From assembly GCA_963716925.1 (NCBI GenBank), contig CAVQUX010000025.1, positions 62,001-126,000 of the forward strand: 64,000 nucleotides of DNA, written 5' to 3'. The stretch comes from DAISKN01 sp963716925 (GTDB lineage Bacteria > Acidobacteriota > Vicinamibacteria > Marinacidobacterales > SMYC01). The notes under the pieces were generated by a model. That model did no database searches, was not told the DNA's origin, and saw only the letters and a list, made by a program, of their open reading frames with translations. The translations under genes and the position numbers were made by a program. Positions 47,778 to 56,773 of this stretch are shown here, piece after piece (position 1 is the first letter of the stretch; every line of letters begins with the position of its first letter).

Positions 47778-49839
47778 ATGAGCCAGAAGGATTCCGACCG
47801 AACCAGCAATCGTTCCGGAAACCGGCATTTCTCCGAAATCGTGGAAATCAACCGGGAACGCCGACAGCTTCTCGTGGGGGGCTTCGGTGCCGGTGCCCTG
47901 GCGTTTTTCGGCACCCCCGCGCTCGCGCATTTGAACCAGTTCGAGCAGAGCCCCGCGCCGGGGTTCACTCCGATCACCGCGGATGTGCTTTTCGGAGACA
48001 GCGTCCGAGTGCCCTCCGGATACAAGGCGCGGGTGGTCTACCGTTGGGGCGACGCCACCGGAATTCCCGAGCACATGCCGGATTTCGCGACCGACGGCGG
48101 GGTGTCTCTGAACACCGCGGAGGATCAGGCCTTTCAGGCGGGTCAGGACCACGACGGGATGCATTTCTTCCCGCTGGACTCCCACAAGGGGAGCGACCGC
48201 GACCATCGCGGAAGACACTCCGACGAGCGCAACCGGGGCTTGCTCGTCATGAACCACGAGAACATCCAGCCCGAGTTCCTCCTCGGTCCCAACCTCGTCG
48301 GAAGCCGAACGGGTCCTCAAAATGAAGAACGCCCATGGCATCTCGGTCGTCGAGGTGCGACAGCGCACGAGCGGACAGTGGGAGCTCGTGCGCCCGTCGA
48401 GGTACGCCCGCCGCATCACGGCCGACACGCCCATCCGCATCTCCGGTCCCGCGGCCGGTGATGCGCTGATGAAGACGTCCGCCGACCCGACGGGGAAGAG
48501 CGTGCTGGGCACCCTGAACAATTGCGCGAACGGCTTCACGCCCTGGGGCACCTACCTCACCTGCGAAGAGAACTTCAACGGTTATTTCGACACCACCGCG
48601 GGTCAGGGGGCGGTCACCCAGCACATGAAGCGCTACGGCGTGGCAGTGACCGGGGCTCCCTTCGGATACAACTGGCACCTCATCGATGCCCGATTCGACG
48701 CGGCCCAGGAGCCGAACGAGTCGAACCGCTTCGGCTGGGTGATGGAGGTCGATCCCAGGAACCCCGACCGTACCCCCGTCAAACGGACGGCCCTCGGGCG
48801 ATTCAAGCACGAGAACGCGGCCGCGGTCCTCACCGACGATGGACGCGTCGTGGTCTACCTCGGCGACGACGAGCGCAACGAGTACATCTACAAGTTCGTG
48901 AGCGAGCGCCGGTGCGGCCCGAGGCACGAGGACAACCAGGATATTCTCGACCGGGGCACGTTGTACGTCGCGATCTTCGAGCCCGGCTCGGTCCCCGGCG
49001 ACGGTCAGGGCACGGGCCGCTGGGTGCCGCTTCTGTTCGGGAAGAACGGGCTCACGCCCGCGAACGGCTTCGCCAGCCAGGCGGAGGTACTGATCAAAAC
49101 GCGCCAGGCCGCCGACCGCGTGGGCGCGACCATGATGGACCGGCCGGAATGGATCGCGGTGCATCCGAGGACCAGGGAGGTCTACATAACCCTGACCAAC
49201 AACAATCGCCGCGGAAGCGCAAACCCTCCAATCCCCAACAACCCGGACGGAACGACGACGGCAGGCAGCGCCCGCCCGGCGGTGGACGAGGCCAACCCCC
49301 GCGCCAACAACGTCTATGGTCACATCCTTCGCTGGCGCGAGAAGCGGGGCGATCCCGCGGCGCTGACCTTCAACTGGGACGTGTATCTCCTCGCCGGCGA
49401 TCCCGCGGATCCCGGTACCGTCGGGGCCGCCGCCGTTACCAACACGGTGGGCTACCCGGGCTTCGAGGCGGAGACGTACCGCATCTTCAGCGCCCCGGAC
49501 GGGCTGGCTTTCGACCCCCAGGGATGGCTGTGGATCGAGACCGACTACTCGGCGTCGCAGACCGGAGTCCAGACCAACATGGGCAACTGCCACATGATGC
49601 TCGCGGACATTCCTTCCGGCCGAATCGGCCGGTTCCTCACGGGACCGAACGGCTGCGAGATCACGGGCTGGACCATGACCCCGGACCGCCGTTCGCTCTT
49701 CATCAACATCCAGCACCCCGGTGAAGGCGGAAGCTCGTCGAATCCGACCCACTTGTCGACCTGGCCCGACGGCACGTCGCCGCCGCGCTCGTCGACGATC
49801 GTCATCACCAAGGACGACGGCGGGGTGATCGGAACCTAG
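47778..49839 (+). CDS. PhoX-family (DUF839) phosphatase, Tat-exported (apparent frameshift)
   Basis: About 686 residues across one slip. A twin-arginine signal (RRQLLVGGFGAGALAF, about 29-45) precedes the beta-propeller. Motifs include SVRVPSGYKARVVYRWGD, HDGMHFFPL, LVMNHEN, TPWGTYLTCEENFNGYF, GRFKHENAA, and PEWIAVHPRTREVYITLTNN near the end. These are the metal-binding segments of PhoX alkaline phosphatases that use Ca and Fe. An extra G near 48300 breaks the frame; without it the protein reads LGPNLVEAERVLKMKNAHG, matching the family. ATG 47778 has GAGGA upstream. The PHO-box-like site upstream supports the role. Confidence 0.82.
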
Positions 49840-49917
49840 AATCGCACCTCGCTCTTCGCTGCCCGCCCTGTCGAGCCGGCCGACGAGGCCGGCTCACTTA
49901 TTTCGCCGCGGGAAGTG

Positions 49918-50484
49918 TCAGCGGCCGCCCCTCGCCTTGCCCGCCACGGTCCTGGCCACCTGGAGCAATCTGGAGCTCAGCCGCAAACCCTCGTACTCCG
50001 CCGCGTCGAGATTGATCTCGAACCGAATCTTGCTCTGCTCGGTGAAGAAACGGATGATGCCTCCCTTCTGCACGAATCCCTCATCCTCGCCAACCGTCAA
50101 GGTCGCGGTGCCGTCGAGAGCCCTCAAGATCGCGTCGAGCCTCGAGGACTCCGAGGGGCTGATGAAAAGGATGTCGCAGGGCTCCAGCTCCTCGACACCC
50201 GCGAATCGCCGGATCGCGATCCTCTTCGATCCCACCGTCTTGTCGCGAACCACCTGCTCTAGATTCTCCCCGAAGGGATCGAATCCTATGACTCCGATGG
50301 TCACTGCATCGGTATCACCCTCCCGCTCGGGCCACTCCACGAACTTCGCGAAATTGAACAGGAAAGCGGCTTTGACCTTGTACTCCGAGACCGCTGGCGG
50401 ACCCGGAGCCGGAGTCGCCAAGAGCAGCGTCGTCAGGGCAAAGTGGGAGACCAAGAGCGCCACCGCCCGACGCGACCGCGACAC
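49918..50484 (-). CDS. YfiR-family periplasmic protein
   Basis: 188 residues from GTG 50484, with a signal peptide (about 1-28). The mature start SEYKVKAAFLFNFAKFVEWP is the DUF4154/YfiR signature; GEDEGFVQKGGIIRFF and KIRFEINLDAAE follow. YfiR inhibits the diguanylate cyclase YfiN from the periplasm in Pseudomonas. Here it lies 5 bases after a TonB receptor gene, with a GGDEF-EAL gene divergent upstream, so regulation of that protein is likely (inference). Confidence 0.85.
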   Translation of the reverse strand: MSRSRRAVALLVSHFALTTLLLATPAPGPPAVSEYKVKAAFLFNFAKFVEWPEREGDTDAVTIGVIGFDPFGENLEQVVRDKTVGSKRIAIRRFAGVEELEPCDILFISPSESSRLDAILRALDGTATLTVGEDEGFVQKGGIIRFFTEQSKIRFEINLDAAEYEGLRLSSRLLQVARTVAGKARGGR

Positions 50485-50489
50485 GCGGG

Positions 50490-52526
50490 CTAGAACCCCC
50501 AAGAGACCTTCGCGAGGACGGACCGCTGGACCTCGGTGGCGCTCCAGACCAGATCGCTCTGGAACTCGGGGTGGTGGTCGTCGAGAAGATTGAAAACAGC
50601 GAACAGGAGCTGCACATCGGATCGCAGGTTCCAGGTGGTCACGAAATCCACGCGGGTGTAGGCGGGCACGGATTCCAGGGGACCGACCCACTTGACTCTT
50701 CCATCCAGAGTCACTCGAGCGGGAAGATCCAGCTGCGAGCGCACCAGGAACTGATGTTCGGGGCTGTCTCCCTGTCCGGTGGTCGGGATCCCTTGAGCCG
50801 GATCGTACTTCAGATTGATGTCGAGCCAGCTATACCACGCGTTGACCTTCCAATTCTCGCGGAGCCCGACCTGGGAGACGACTTCGAGGCCGCGTGAGAA
50901 GCCATCGACCCCGTTGACGATGCGGTGCGGCAGAACCACGTAGACCGGGTCGGGAACGAGGAAAGGCGATTCGGGGACGAAAGCGGCGAGCCGGTCGTAG
51001 TCGTTGTAGAACGCCGAGACGTCCAACGAGAGGCGGCCTGCGGGTTGCACCCGGTAGCCCACTTCGTAGGCGATCAATTCCTCGGAGAGGAACACATCGT
51101 TGCCGAGCACCGAGAAGACGTCCACCATTCCATCCGGTTGCGAGGACGCCGCGACGTTGTACCACAGCTCACGATCACCGCGTGAGGGGCTTCTCACCGC
51201 CCGCGACGCCGACCCCCAGAGCATCTGATGGTCACCCGCGGTCCACGCGGCGCGGACGTTCGGCTGAATTTCCAGGCCGGAAAAAGTTCCGTGCTCGAAT
51301 CGCGAGCCGAGTGTGACCCGGAGTCGTCCGGGTATCACCGCGATCTCGTCTTCCACGAAGGCGCTCGAATAGTAGAGGCCGCGACGCGCGGGATCGAACG
51401 CGATCACGAAGGAGCCGTCGAAGTCCTCCACCGTGTAGCGGAAGCTCCCCCCGAACAGGAGATCGTGTCTGTCACCGACTCGATTGCGGTACCACGCGTC
51501 GGCTTCGCCGGTGTCGCGCACTCCCCCATAACGAACGTCGGACCGTCTCGAAGTCCTTTCATACGACGCCTGCAAGAAAACGTCCGATTTCGCCGAAATC
51601 GCTTTCTCCCACCGGCCCAGCACGTTTCCACCCGTGAAATCCAGTTGATCGACGTAGCTCACCATGAAAGGTTGTTCGAGCGTCGGATCGGTCACCCATT
51701 GCTCGGTTTTGCCTGAGTAGATGCTGCCCTGGAGGCCGAAGCGGTTGCCGTCGGCGCCTTCTTTATCCAGCCGAAAACCACCGGACACGAAGCTCCAGGA
51801 ATCCTGTCCTTCCTCGCCGGATGGCGCCACCGAGGCGTCGCGATGAAAACCCTTGCCGAACACCCGATACTGGGTGGAGGTGCCCGACGTGCCGCCGAAC
51901 CTGAGTCCAACCGACCCCCTGTCTTCGGTGCCGACTCCCGCTTCGACGGAAGCACCCTGGGTCTTGCTCGCGGGCTTGGTGATGATGTTCACCACTCCGT
52001 TCACCGCATTGGAGCCCCACATGGTGGCGCCGGGTCCCCGGACGACTTCGATACGATCGATGTCCTCGAGCAGCAGATCCTGAACGTCCCAGAAGACCCC
52101 GGCGAACAGCGGCGTGTAAATGCTGCGGCCATCGACCATCACCAGCATTTTGTTGGCGAACAACCCGTTGAAGCCGCGGGACGACACCGCCCATTTGCTC
52201 GAGTCCACCTGAGCGACCTCCAGGCCGGGCACGAGACGAAGCGCCTCCGGAATACTGGTGACGCCGGCGGACCGCATGTCCTCCGAGGTGAGCACGTAGA
52301 TCGCTGCCGCGGTATTCCACAGATCCTGTTTCTTCCGAGCCACCGTGGTGACTTCGAGCTCCATGAGCTGTTCCAGGCTCAATTGAGTGAGGTCGTCAGG
52401 GGGATCGGAGCGCTGCGCGGCCGACGGTAAGCCGATACCCAGTATCAAAACGGCGGCTCCCAGGCGGGATGCCGTCTTGGGGAATTTCAATCTCTTCCTT
52501 CGCGCATCGCGCGCTTGTTCCGTCAT
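50490..52526 (-). CDS. TonB-dependent outer-membrane receptor
   Basis: 678 residues. The signal peptide ends near residue 40. The plug domain has AAAIYVLTSEDMRSAG, IPEALRLVPGLEVAQ, RGFNGLFANKMLVMVDG and IEVVRGPGATMWGSNAVNGVVNI, followed by a 22-strand-type barrel ending in aromatic WGF. ATG 52526 is chosen over a start 84 bases upstream because of GGAGG at good spacing. Resembles receptors encoded with YfiR-like proteins and GGDEF proteins; ligand unknown. YfiR follows directly. Confidence 0.9.
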   Translation of the reverse strand: MTEQARDARRKRLKFPKTASRLGAAVLILGIGLPSAAQRSDPPDDLTQLSLEQLMELEVTTVARKKQDLWNTAAAIYVLTSEDMRSAGVTSIPEALRLVPGLEVAQVDSSKWAVSSRGFNGLFANKMLVMVDGRSIYTPLFAGVFWDVQDLLLEDIDRIEVVRGPGATMWGSNAVNGVVNIITKPASKTQGASVEAGVGTEDRGSVGLRFGGTSGTSTQYRVFGKGFHRDASVAPSGEEGQDSWSFVSGGFRLDKEGADGNRFGLQGSIYSGKTEQWVTDPTLEQPFMVSYVDQLDFTGGNVLGRWEKAISAKSDVFLQASYERTSRRSDVRYGGVRDTGEADAWYRNRVGDRHDLLFGGSFRYTVEDFDGSFVIAFDPARRGLYYSSAFVEDEIAVIPGRLRVTLGSRFEHGTFSGLEIQPNVRAAWTAGDHQMLWGSASRAVRSPSRGDRELWYNVAASSQPDGMVDVFSVLGNDVFLSEELIAYEVGYRVQPAGRLSLDVSAFYNDYDRLAAFVPESPFLVPDPVYVVLPHRIVNGVDGFSRGLEVVSQVGLRENWKVNAWYSWLDINLKYDPAQGIPTTGQGDSPEHQFLVRSQLDLPARVTLDGRVKWVGPLESVPAYTRVDFVTTWNLRSDVQLLFAVFNLLDDHHPEFQSDLVWSATEVQRSVLAKVSWGF

Positions 52527-52845
52527 GGTCGAGCCTCCATCGAGCGGCGCTGGCCGCACCAGTTGCATCGACAAAAGTCCCCTGACAGCCAGCAAGGCCC
52601 ATGCCAGCAAAGAGCTCGCACTGGATGAGCGAGTTTCCCCGCTTCAACGAGCAGGCTGGCCGGACAGGGCAGCGAATTTCATGAAATGACCCACGACCTC
52701 TGGGTAAATGCCCACATGCCGGATTGTCGAACGGCTGACAAAACGGGCGTCCGAGTGGTCCGCCGCCCGGGCACGCGAATTGCACCACCGCGGTCGGGAC
52801 TTGCTTTCCAATGAGCTTCCCGATCCGCGTGCGGTGATCCACGTC
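52527..52845. promoter_or_regulatory. Divergent promoter region with two palindromes
   Basis: 319 bases between the TonB receptor and GGDEF-EAL genes. It holds a perfect 12-base palindrome ATTTCATGAAAT (52676-52687) and TGGG-N6-CCCA (52701-52714), plausible operators. No known riboswitch fold was recognised. Confidence 0.4.
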
Positions 52846-55098
52846 ATGAAGCGAACTCCCTTTCGTGACCTGCCCATCAAGCACAAGCTCATGTTCATCT
52901 CGCTTCAAGCGAGCAGCGTCGCGCTCGCGCTCGCATGCATCGGCTTCGTCACCTACGAGCTCATCACCTATCGCCGGGCGGCGCTCGACCGATTGGAAAC
53001 GGTGGCGCGGGTCATCGCCGCCAACAGCTCGGCAGCGATTCTGTTCGACGACGCCGAAGCGGCCATCGAAACTCTCTCCGGACTACGGGCCGAGCAACAG
53101 ATCATCTCCGCCTGCATCTACGTCGCGGATGGCTCGCATTTTGCGAGCTACCACCGCGATCCGGGCGATTCGAATTGCTCGGAGCAGGCCCTGGGCACAT
53201 CCCGACGCGAGACCGAGAGCGGACAAATCGTGGTGTCGGTCCCGGTGAAGATTCACGGCGAGACCGTGGGCAGGCTCCTCATACACTCCGAGTCCGTCGA
53301 TGTTTTCCAACGCCTGCTGCGCTACGGAAGCATCGTCGCCGGGGTTCTCCTGGTTTCGGGTCTGGTCGCGTTCGTTCTCGCTTCGCGCCTGCAGAAATAC
53401 ATCTCGGCGCCCATCCTGCGTCTGGCCGAGACCTCCCGGCGCATTTCGTCCGAAAAAAACTACGCGCTCCGCGCCGCGCCGGAGGGTTCGGACGAGATAG
53501 GGTTTCTCAGCAAGTCGTTCAACGAAATGCTGGAGCAGATTCAGGGACGCGATCGCGCCCTCGAGGCCCATCGCGATCACCTGGAAGAGACCGTGCGACT
53601 GAGGACCACGGAGCTTTCCCAGGCCGTCGACGAGCTTCGACAGGAGATCCAGCAGAGAGAGGTCGCGGAGGACCGGATTCGTTATCTGGCCTATTACGAC
53701 GATCTGACCGGCCTGCCCAACCGGCAGTTTCTCAAAGAAGGCCTGGCTCGCTCGATCAAGGAGGCGGCGAAGCACGGGCGGATCCTGGCGCTGCTCTTCC
53801 TGGATCTGGATCGGTTCAAGGAGATCAACGACAACTTCGGACACACGACGGGGGATGCGCTGCTTCAGCAGGTGGCCGATCGCCTGAAGCAGAGCGTTCG
53901 CGACATCGACTTCGTCTCGCGGACCATCGCCGAAGACGCCGAGGGACAGCCAGCGACGGTTACGCGCCAGGGCGGCGACGAGTTCACCATCCTGCTGACG
54001 TCGATCCGAAGCCCCGAGGACGCCGGGCGGGTAGCGCGGCGCATTCTCGTGGATCTGGAGACCGCCTTCCCGGTGCGCCCTCACGAGCTGGTGGTGAGCG
54101 GCAGCATAGGGATAGCGGTTTACCCTTTCGATGGAGGAGACGTCGACACGCTTCTCAAGCATGCCGACACCGCGATGTATCACGCCAAAGAAGGTGGTCG
54201 CAACGACTACGAGTTCTTCTCCGAATCGATGAAGGTTGCGGCGATCCAGAAGTTCACCCTGGAGAGCGACCTTCGAAAAGCGATCGACCGGGAAGAGTTC
54301 GTGCTGCACTACCAACCCAAGCTGGATCTGCTCACCGGGAACATCGTGGGGGTCGAGGCGCTCCTGCGCTGGCGCCATCCCGACAAAGGCATCGTCTCAC
54401 CGGCGGAGTTCATTCCCGTGGCGGAGAACGCCGGCCTGATCGTGTCCATCGGTGAATGGGTTCTCTGGACCGCGTGCCGGCAGGCCAAACTCTGGGTACG
54501 CGAAGGCCTCCCCCCGCTCACGATGGCGGTGAACGTTTCCGGACGCCAGTTCCACAAGGGTACTCTCGTCAAGACGGTCACCGAGGTCCTGAGGGGCACT
54601 GACCTGGACCCGCGCCTTCTCGAGATCGAGATCACCGAGTCGACGACGATGAAGGACGAGAATCATGCAGTGGAGACGCTTGCTTGCCTGAAGCGGCTCG
54701 GGGTGCGCGTGGCTCTGGACGATTTCGGCACCGGCTACTCCTCGCTGAGCTACCTGAGACGCTTTCCACTGGACTCGCTGAAGATCGACCGTTCCTTCAC
54801 CATGGATCTGACGACGAATTCGGAGATCGCGAGCATCGTAACTGCGGTCATCGACATGGCACATAGTCTCGGATTGCGGGCCGTGGCCGAAGGCGTGGAA
54901 ACAGCCGAGCAAGAGGCCTTCCTGCGTGCCCACGATTGCGACGAGATCCAGGGCTACTACTTCAGCCGTCCGATCGCGCCCGAGTCCGTTGCCGAGCTCC
55001 TGAGAACCGCTGAGACTGCCACGACGGGTCTCGGCCGACACAGGAGCCGAGACGTCGTTTCGGCGATCAGCGGTGACGTGACCGCTCGCGAGGAATGA
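52846..55098 (+). CDS. Membrane GGDEF-EAL protein with CHASE8-like sensor and HAMP domain
   Basis: 750 residues from ATG 52846. Two membrane segments (about 17-40 and 160-185) flank a periplasmic CHASE8-like domain (LETVARVIAANSSAAILFDD). A HAMP domain, coiled coil, GGDEF domain (QGGDEF near 374; 288-465) and EAL domain (EALLRW near 503; DDFGTG near 624; EGVET) follow. Both catalytic signatures are intact, so it may make or break c-di-GMP. Resembles YfiN/TpbB with an added EAL domain. Divergent from the TonB receptor and YfiR genes, which suggests YfiR restrains it. It may feed the PilZ-like synthase of the exopolysaccharide locus (inference). Confidence 0.9.
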   Translation: MKRTPFRDLPIKHKLMFISLQASSVALALACIGFVTYELITYRRAALDRLETVARVIAANSSAAILFDDAEAAIETLSGLRAEQQIISACIYVADGSHFASYHRDPGDSNCSEQALGTSRRETESGQIVVSVPVKIHGETVGRLLIHSESVDVFQRLLRYGSIVAGVLLVSGLVAFVLASRLQKYISAPILRLAETSRRISSEKNYALRAAPEGSDEIGFLSKSFNEMLEQIQGRDRALEAHRDHLEETVRLRTTELSQAVDELRQEIQQREVAEDRIRYLAYYDDLTGLPNRQFLKEGLARSIKEAAKHGRILALLFLDLDRFKEINDNFGHTTGDALLQQVADRLKQSVRDIDFVSRTIAEDAEGQPATVTRQGGDEFTILLTSIRSPEDAGRVARRILVDLETAFPVRPHELVVSGSIGIAVYPFDGGDVDTLLKHADTAMYHAKEGGRNDYEFFSESMKVAAIQKFTLESDLRKAIDREEFVLHYQPKLDLLTGNIVGVEALLRWRHPDKGIVSPAEFIPVAENAGLIVSIGEWVLWTACRQAKLWVREGLPPLTMAVNVSGRQFHKGTLVKTVTEVLRGTDLDPRLLEIEITESTTMKDENHAVETLACLKRLGVRVALDDFGTGYSSLSYLRRFPLDSLKIDRSFTMDLTTNSEIASIVTAVIDMAHSLGLRAVAEGVETAEQEAFLRAHDCDEIQGYYFSRPIAPESVAELLRTAETATTGLGRHRSRDVVSAISGDVTAREE

Positions 55099-55320
55099 CG
55101 CGAGCCCGCTCGGGGATCGTGCCTGTCGTCGAGGAGAACGCCGAGAGCACCTCCTCAGTCCGCCCAGGCGGTTCTTCCCGCACGTCAGGGAGGTTACTTG
55201 GACCGCTCGTAGCGAGGGGTCCCGTCGAGAATGCGGACGGTCGTGGGCGGAAAGACTCGAAATCCGTCGCCCCGCGGGGGAAAGCCAGGAGACCGCCCGG
55301 GAGAAGCGATCCCGCGACCT

Positions 55321-55824
55321 TCATTTCCGAAGTCTCACGACGGTGAGCCGCTTCAGCATCCGCACCGAACGCGCTTCCCTTCCTTCCTTCGGAGCCACGA
55401 TGCGGAGCTTGCCGTCGCGGCCGAAGAGCGGCTTCCCGTTCGCGCTGTCGGCGACGAGAACGCTGTTGTCCAGGAACATCGGGTCGAGCTCCGCGAGCGA
55501 GTAGACGGCCTGGTAGCCGTCTTCGGCCTCGGCGACAACGTAGGACGCGACCGCCTTTCCCCTCAGGGCTTCGCCGAGCGGGACGCCAGCCCTTCGCAGG
55601 AGCTCGTGGAGGAACACGCCCTCGTATTTCGTCTCGAGGCCGTCGCTCGTAGTTCGAACGGTCCCCCTCGGCATCGCCAACAGATCGTCCGCGTTCAGTC
55701 GAAGCGCCGTTTCGACGTCGCCTCCGACTTCGAGAAGAGCGACCTCGACAGAAGCCTCCCGAGCGGCGGTGGAGAGCGGCAGCAGGAAGAGAGAGAACCC
55801 GAGAATGAAATCGACGACGCGCAC
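55321..55824 (-). CDS. Secreted molybdopterin-domain oxidoreductase
   Basis: 167 residues with a signal peptide (about 1-21). GTG 55824 has AGGAGG upstream. The domain resembles the small sulfite-oxidase-type molybdopterin-binding fold: LLAMPRGTVRT, YEGVFLHELLRRAGVP, YVVAEAEDGYQAVYSLAELDP and LRIVAPKEGREARSVR. Single-domain members are often found with molybdate-related genes; the next locus has a fragment that looks like the end of a molybdate-type regulator. Substrate unknown. Confidence 0.75.
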   Translation of the reverse strand: MRVVDFILGFSLFLLPLSTAAREASVEVALLEVGGDVETALRLNADDLLAMPRGTVRTTSDGLETKYEGVFLHELLRRAGVPLGEALRGKAVASYVVAEAEDGYQAVYSLAELDPMFLDNSVLVADSANGKPLFGRDGKLRIVAPKEGREARSVRMLKRLTVVRLRK

Positions 55825-55870
55825 CGGGAGCCTCCTGAATCAAGAGTCGGATTATATGTCTTTACATGAC

Positions 55871-55888
55871 TTGTTGCTACTTTAACAA
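55871..55888. promoter_or_regulatory. Inverted repeat in the divergent gap
   Basis: TTGTT-N8-AACAA in an unusually AT-rich 80-base gap between the molybdopterin oxidoreductase gene and the TonB-receptor fragment. Possible operator or promoter element for both. Confidence 0.3.
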
Positions 55889-55907
55889 TGCCATAGAGTC
55901 CGTCTCC

Positions 55908-56287
55908 ATGAGACGTCTCCTCGTTCTGATCTCGATGGCATGGATTTCAGGGGAAGGGCGAGCGCCGGCACAGACCGCGCAAGGAGAGGTCGGAGGCGAA
56001 GTCCGCGATCCCTCCGGAGGCGCCCTGGTGGGCGCCCGTGTGGTCGCGACCGCGCTCTCGACCAATCAGGAATACTCAGCCGAGACCAACGCTCAGGGTC
56101 TCTATCTCCTGAACTACCTCCCGCCGGGCCTTTACACCATCCGCTTCGAAGCGCCGGGGTTCCAGTCGCTCGCGCGGGAAGGCGTCCGGGTCACGACGGG
56201 GGAGAGTCCACCCGCGCCGTGCGGAGAGAGCTCGATGCCCTGGGAGGCTACGACACCACGCACACCGGAGAGGTCGTCGAGCACTAG
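55908..56287 (+). pseudogene. TonB-receptor N-terminus joined to the tail of a PBP-like regulator
   Basis: ATG 55908 starts a signal peptide and a complete carboxypeptidase-regulatory-like domain (GEVRDPSGGALVGARVVA, NYLPPGLYTIRFEAPGF), the N-terminus of an Oar-like TonB receptor. After GVRVTTGE the receptor sequence stops near 56205. In another frame the next bases encode TRAVRRELDALGGYDTTHTG followed by EVVEH and a stop, which looks like the C-terminus of a molybdate-type substrate-binding-domain regulator. The receptor's remaining 900 or so residues are missing. The simplest reading is a deletion that fused two gene ends. Confidence 0.6.
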
Positions 56288-56631
56288 CTCCATTCGCCCG
56301 ACGGAACGAGCTCGAACCCCGGGGGAGGCGGAGCCGCATGGACGTAGATCTCGACGTCCTTCGCCCACTCGTGGAGGTGGAGCGTCTCGCGCCAGTAGTC
56401 ATAGGGCTCTTCGAGAGCGTCGAGCTCCCGCACCTTGTCTTCGTCGAGGTCGAAGACTTCCACGAACACCCGGCTCCTTCGGTCCGCGGGAACGAGCATC
56501 GGGTACGCCCCGTTCGCGTACAGGCCATAAGGGATCTCGACGAACCCCCGGAACGACGGCGTCCGTTCCGAGAGGAACCGCGCGTAGTTCTCCTTGCCGG
56601 TCTTGAGCGTCCCGTAGACGGCGACGAGCAC
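56284..56631 (-). CDS. Gamma-glutamylcyclotransferase-fold (AIG2-like) protein
   Basis: 115 residues with the substrate-binding YGTLKTG motif at 6-12 and the catalytic Glu region LDALEEPYDYWRET. These enzymes release 5-oxoproline from gamma-glutamyl amines. ATG 56631; a four-base overlap with the end of the rearranged fragment on the other strand. Confidence 0.85.
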   Translation of the reverse strand: MLVAVYGTLKTGKENYARFLSERTPSFRGFVEIPYGLYANGAYPMLVPADRRSRVFVEVFDLDEDKVRELDALEEPYDYWRETLHLHEWAKDVEIYVHAAPPPPGFELVPSGEWS

Positions 56632-56773
56632 TTTCGCTTCCTCCCTGTTCCCCGATGCTTACATAGATGATAGCGGGCCGCCCCCTTCCCCGCTCGGCGG
56701 TTCTATCCCTTGCGAGGCCGGGGCATCGGTTATACCTTGTCGTCTTGTCGTCTTCCAAGGGGGGAGCCGCCTC

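Noticed and set aside
52527..52845. Cobalamin or c-di-GMP riboswitch before the TonB receptor
   Set aside because: No B12-box or GEMM core could be found by reading; only palindromes are seen.
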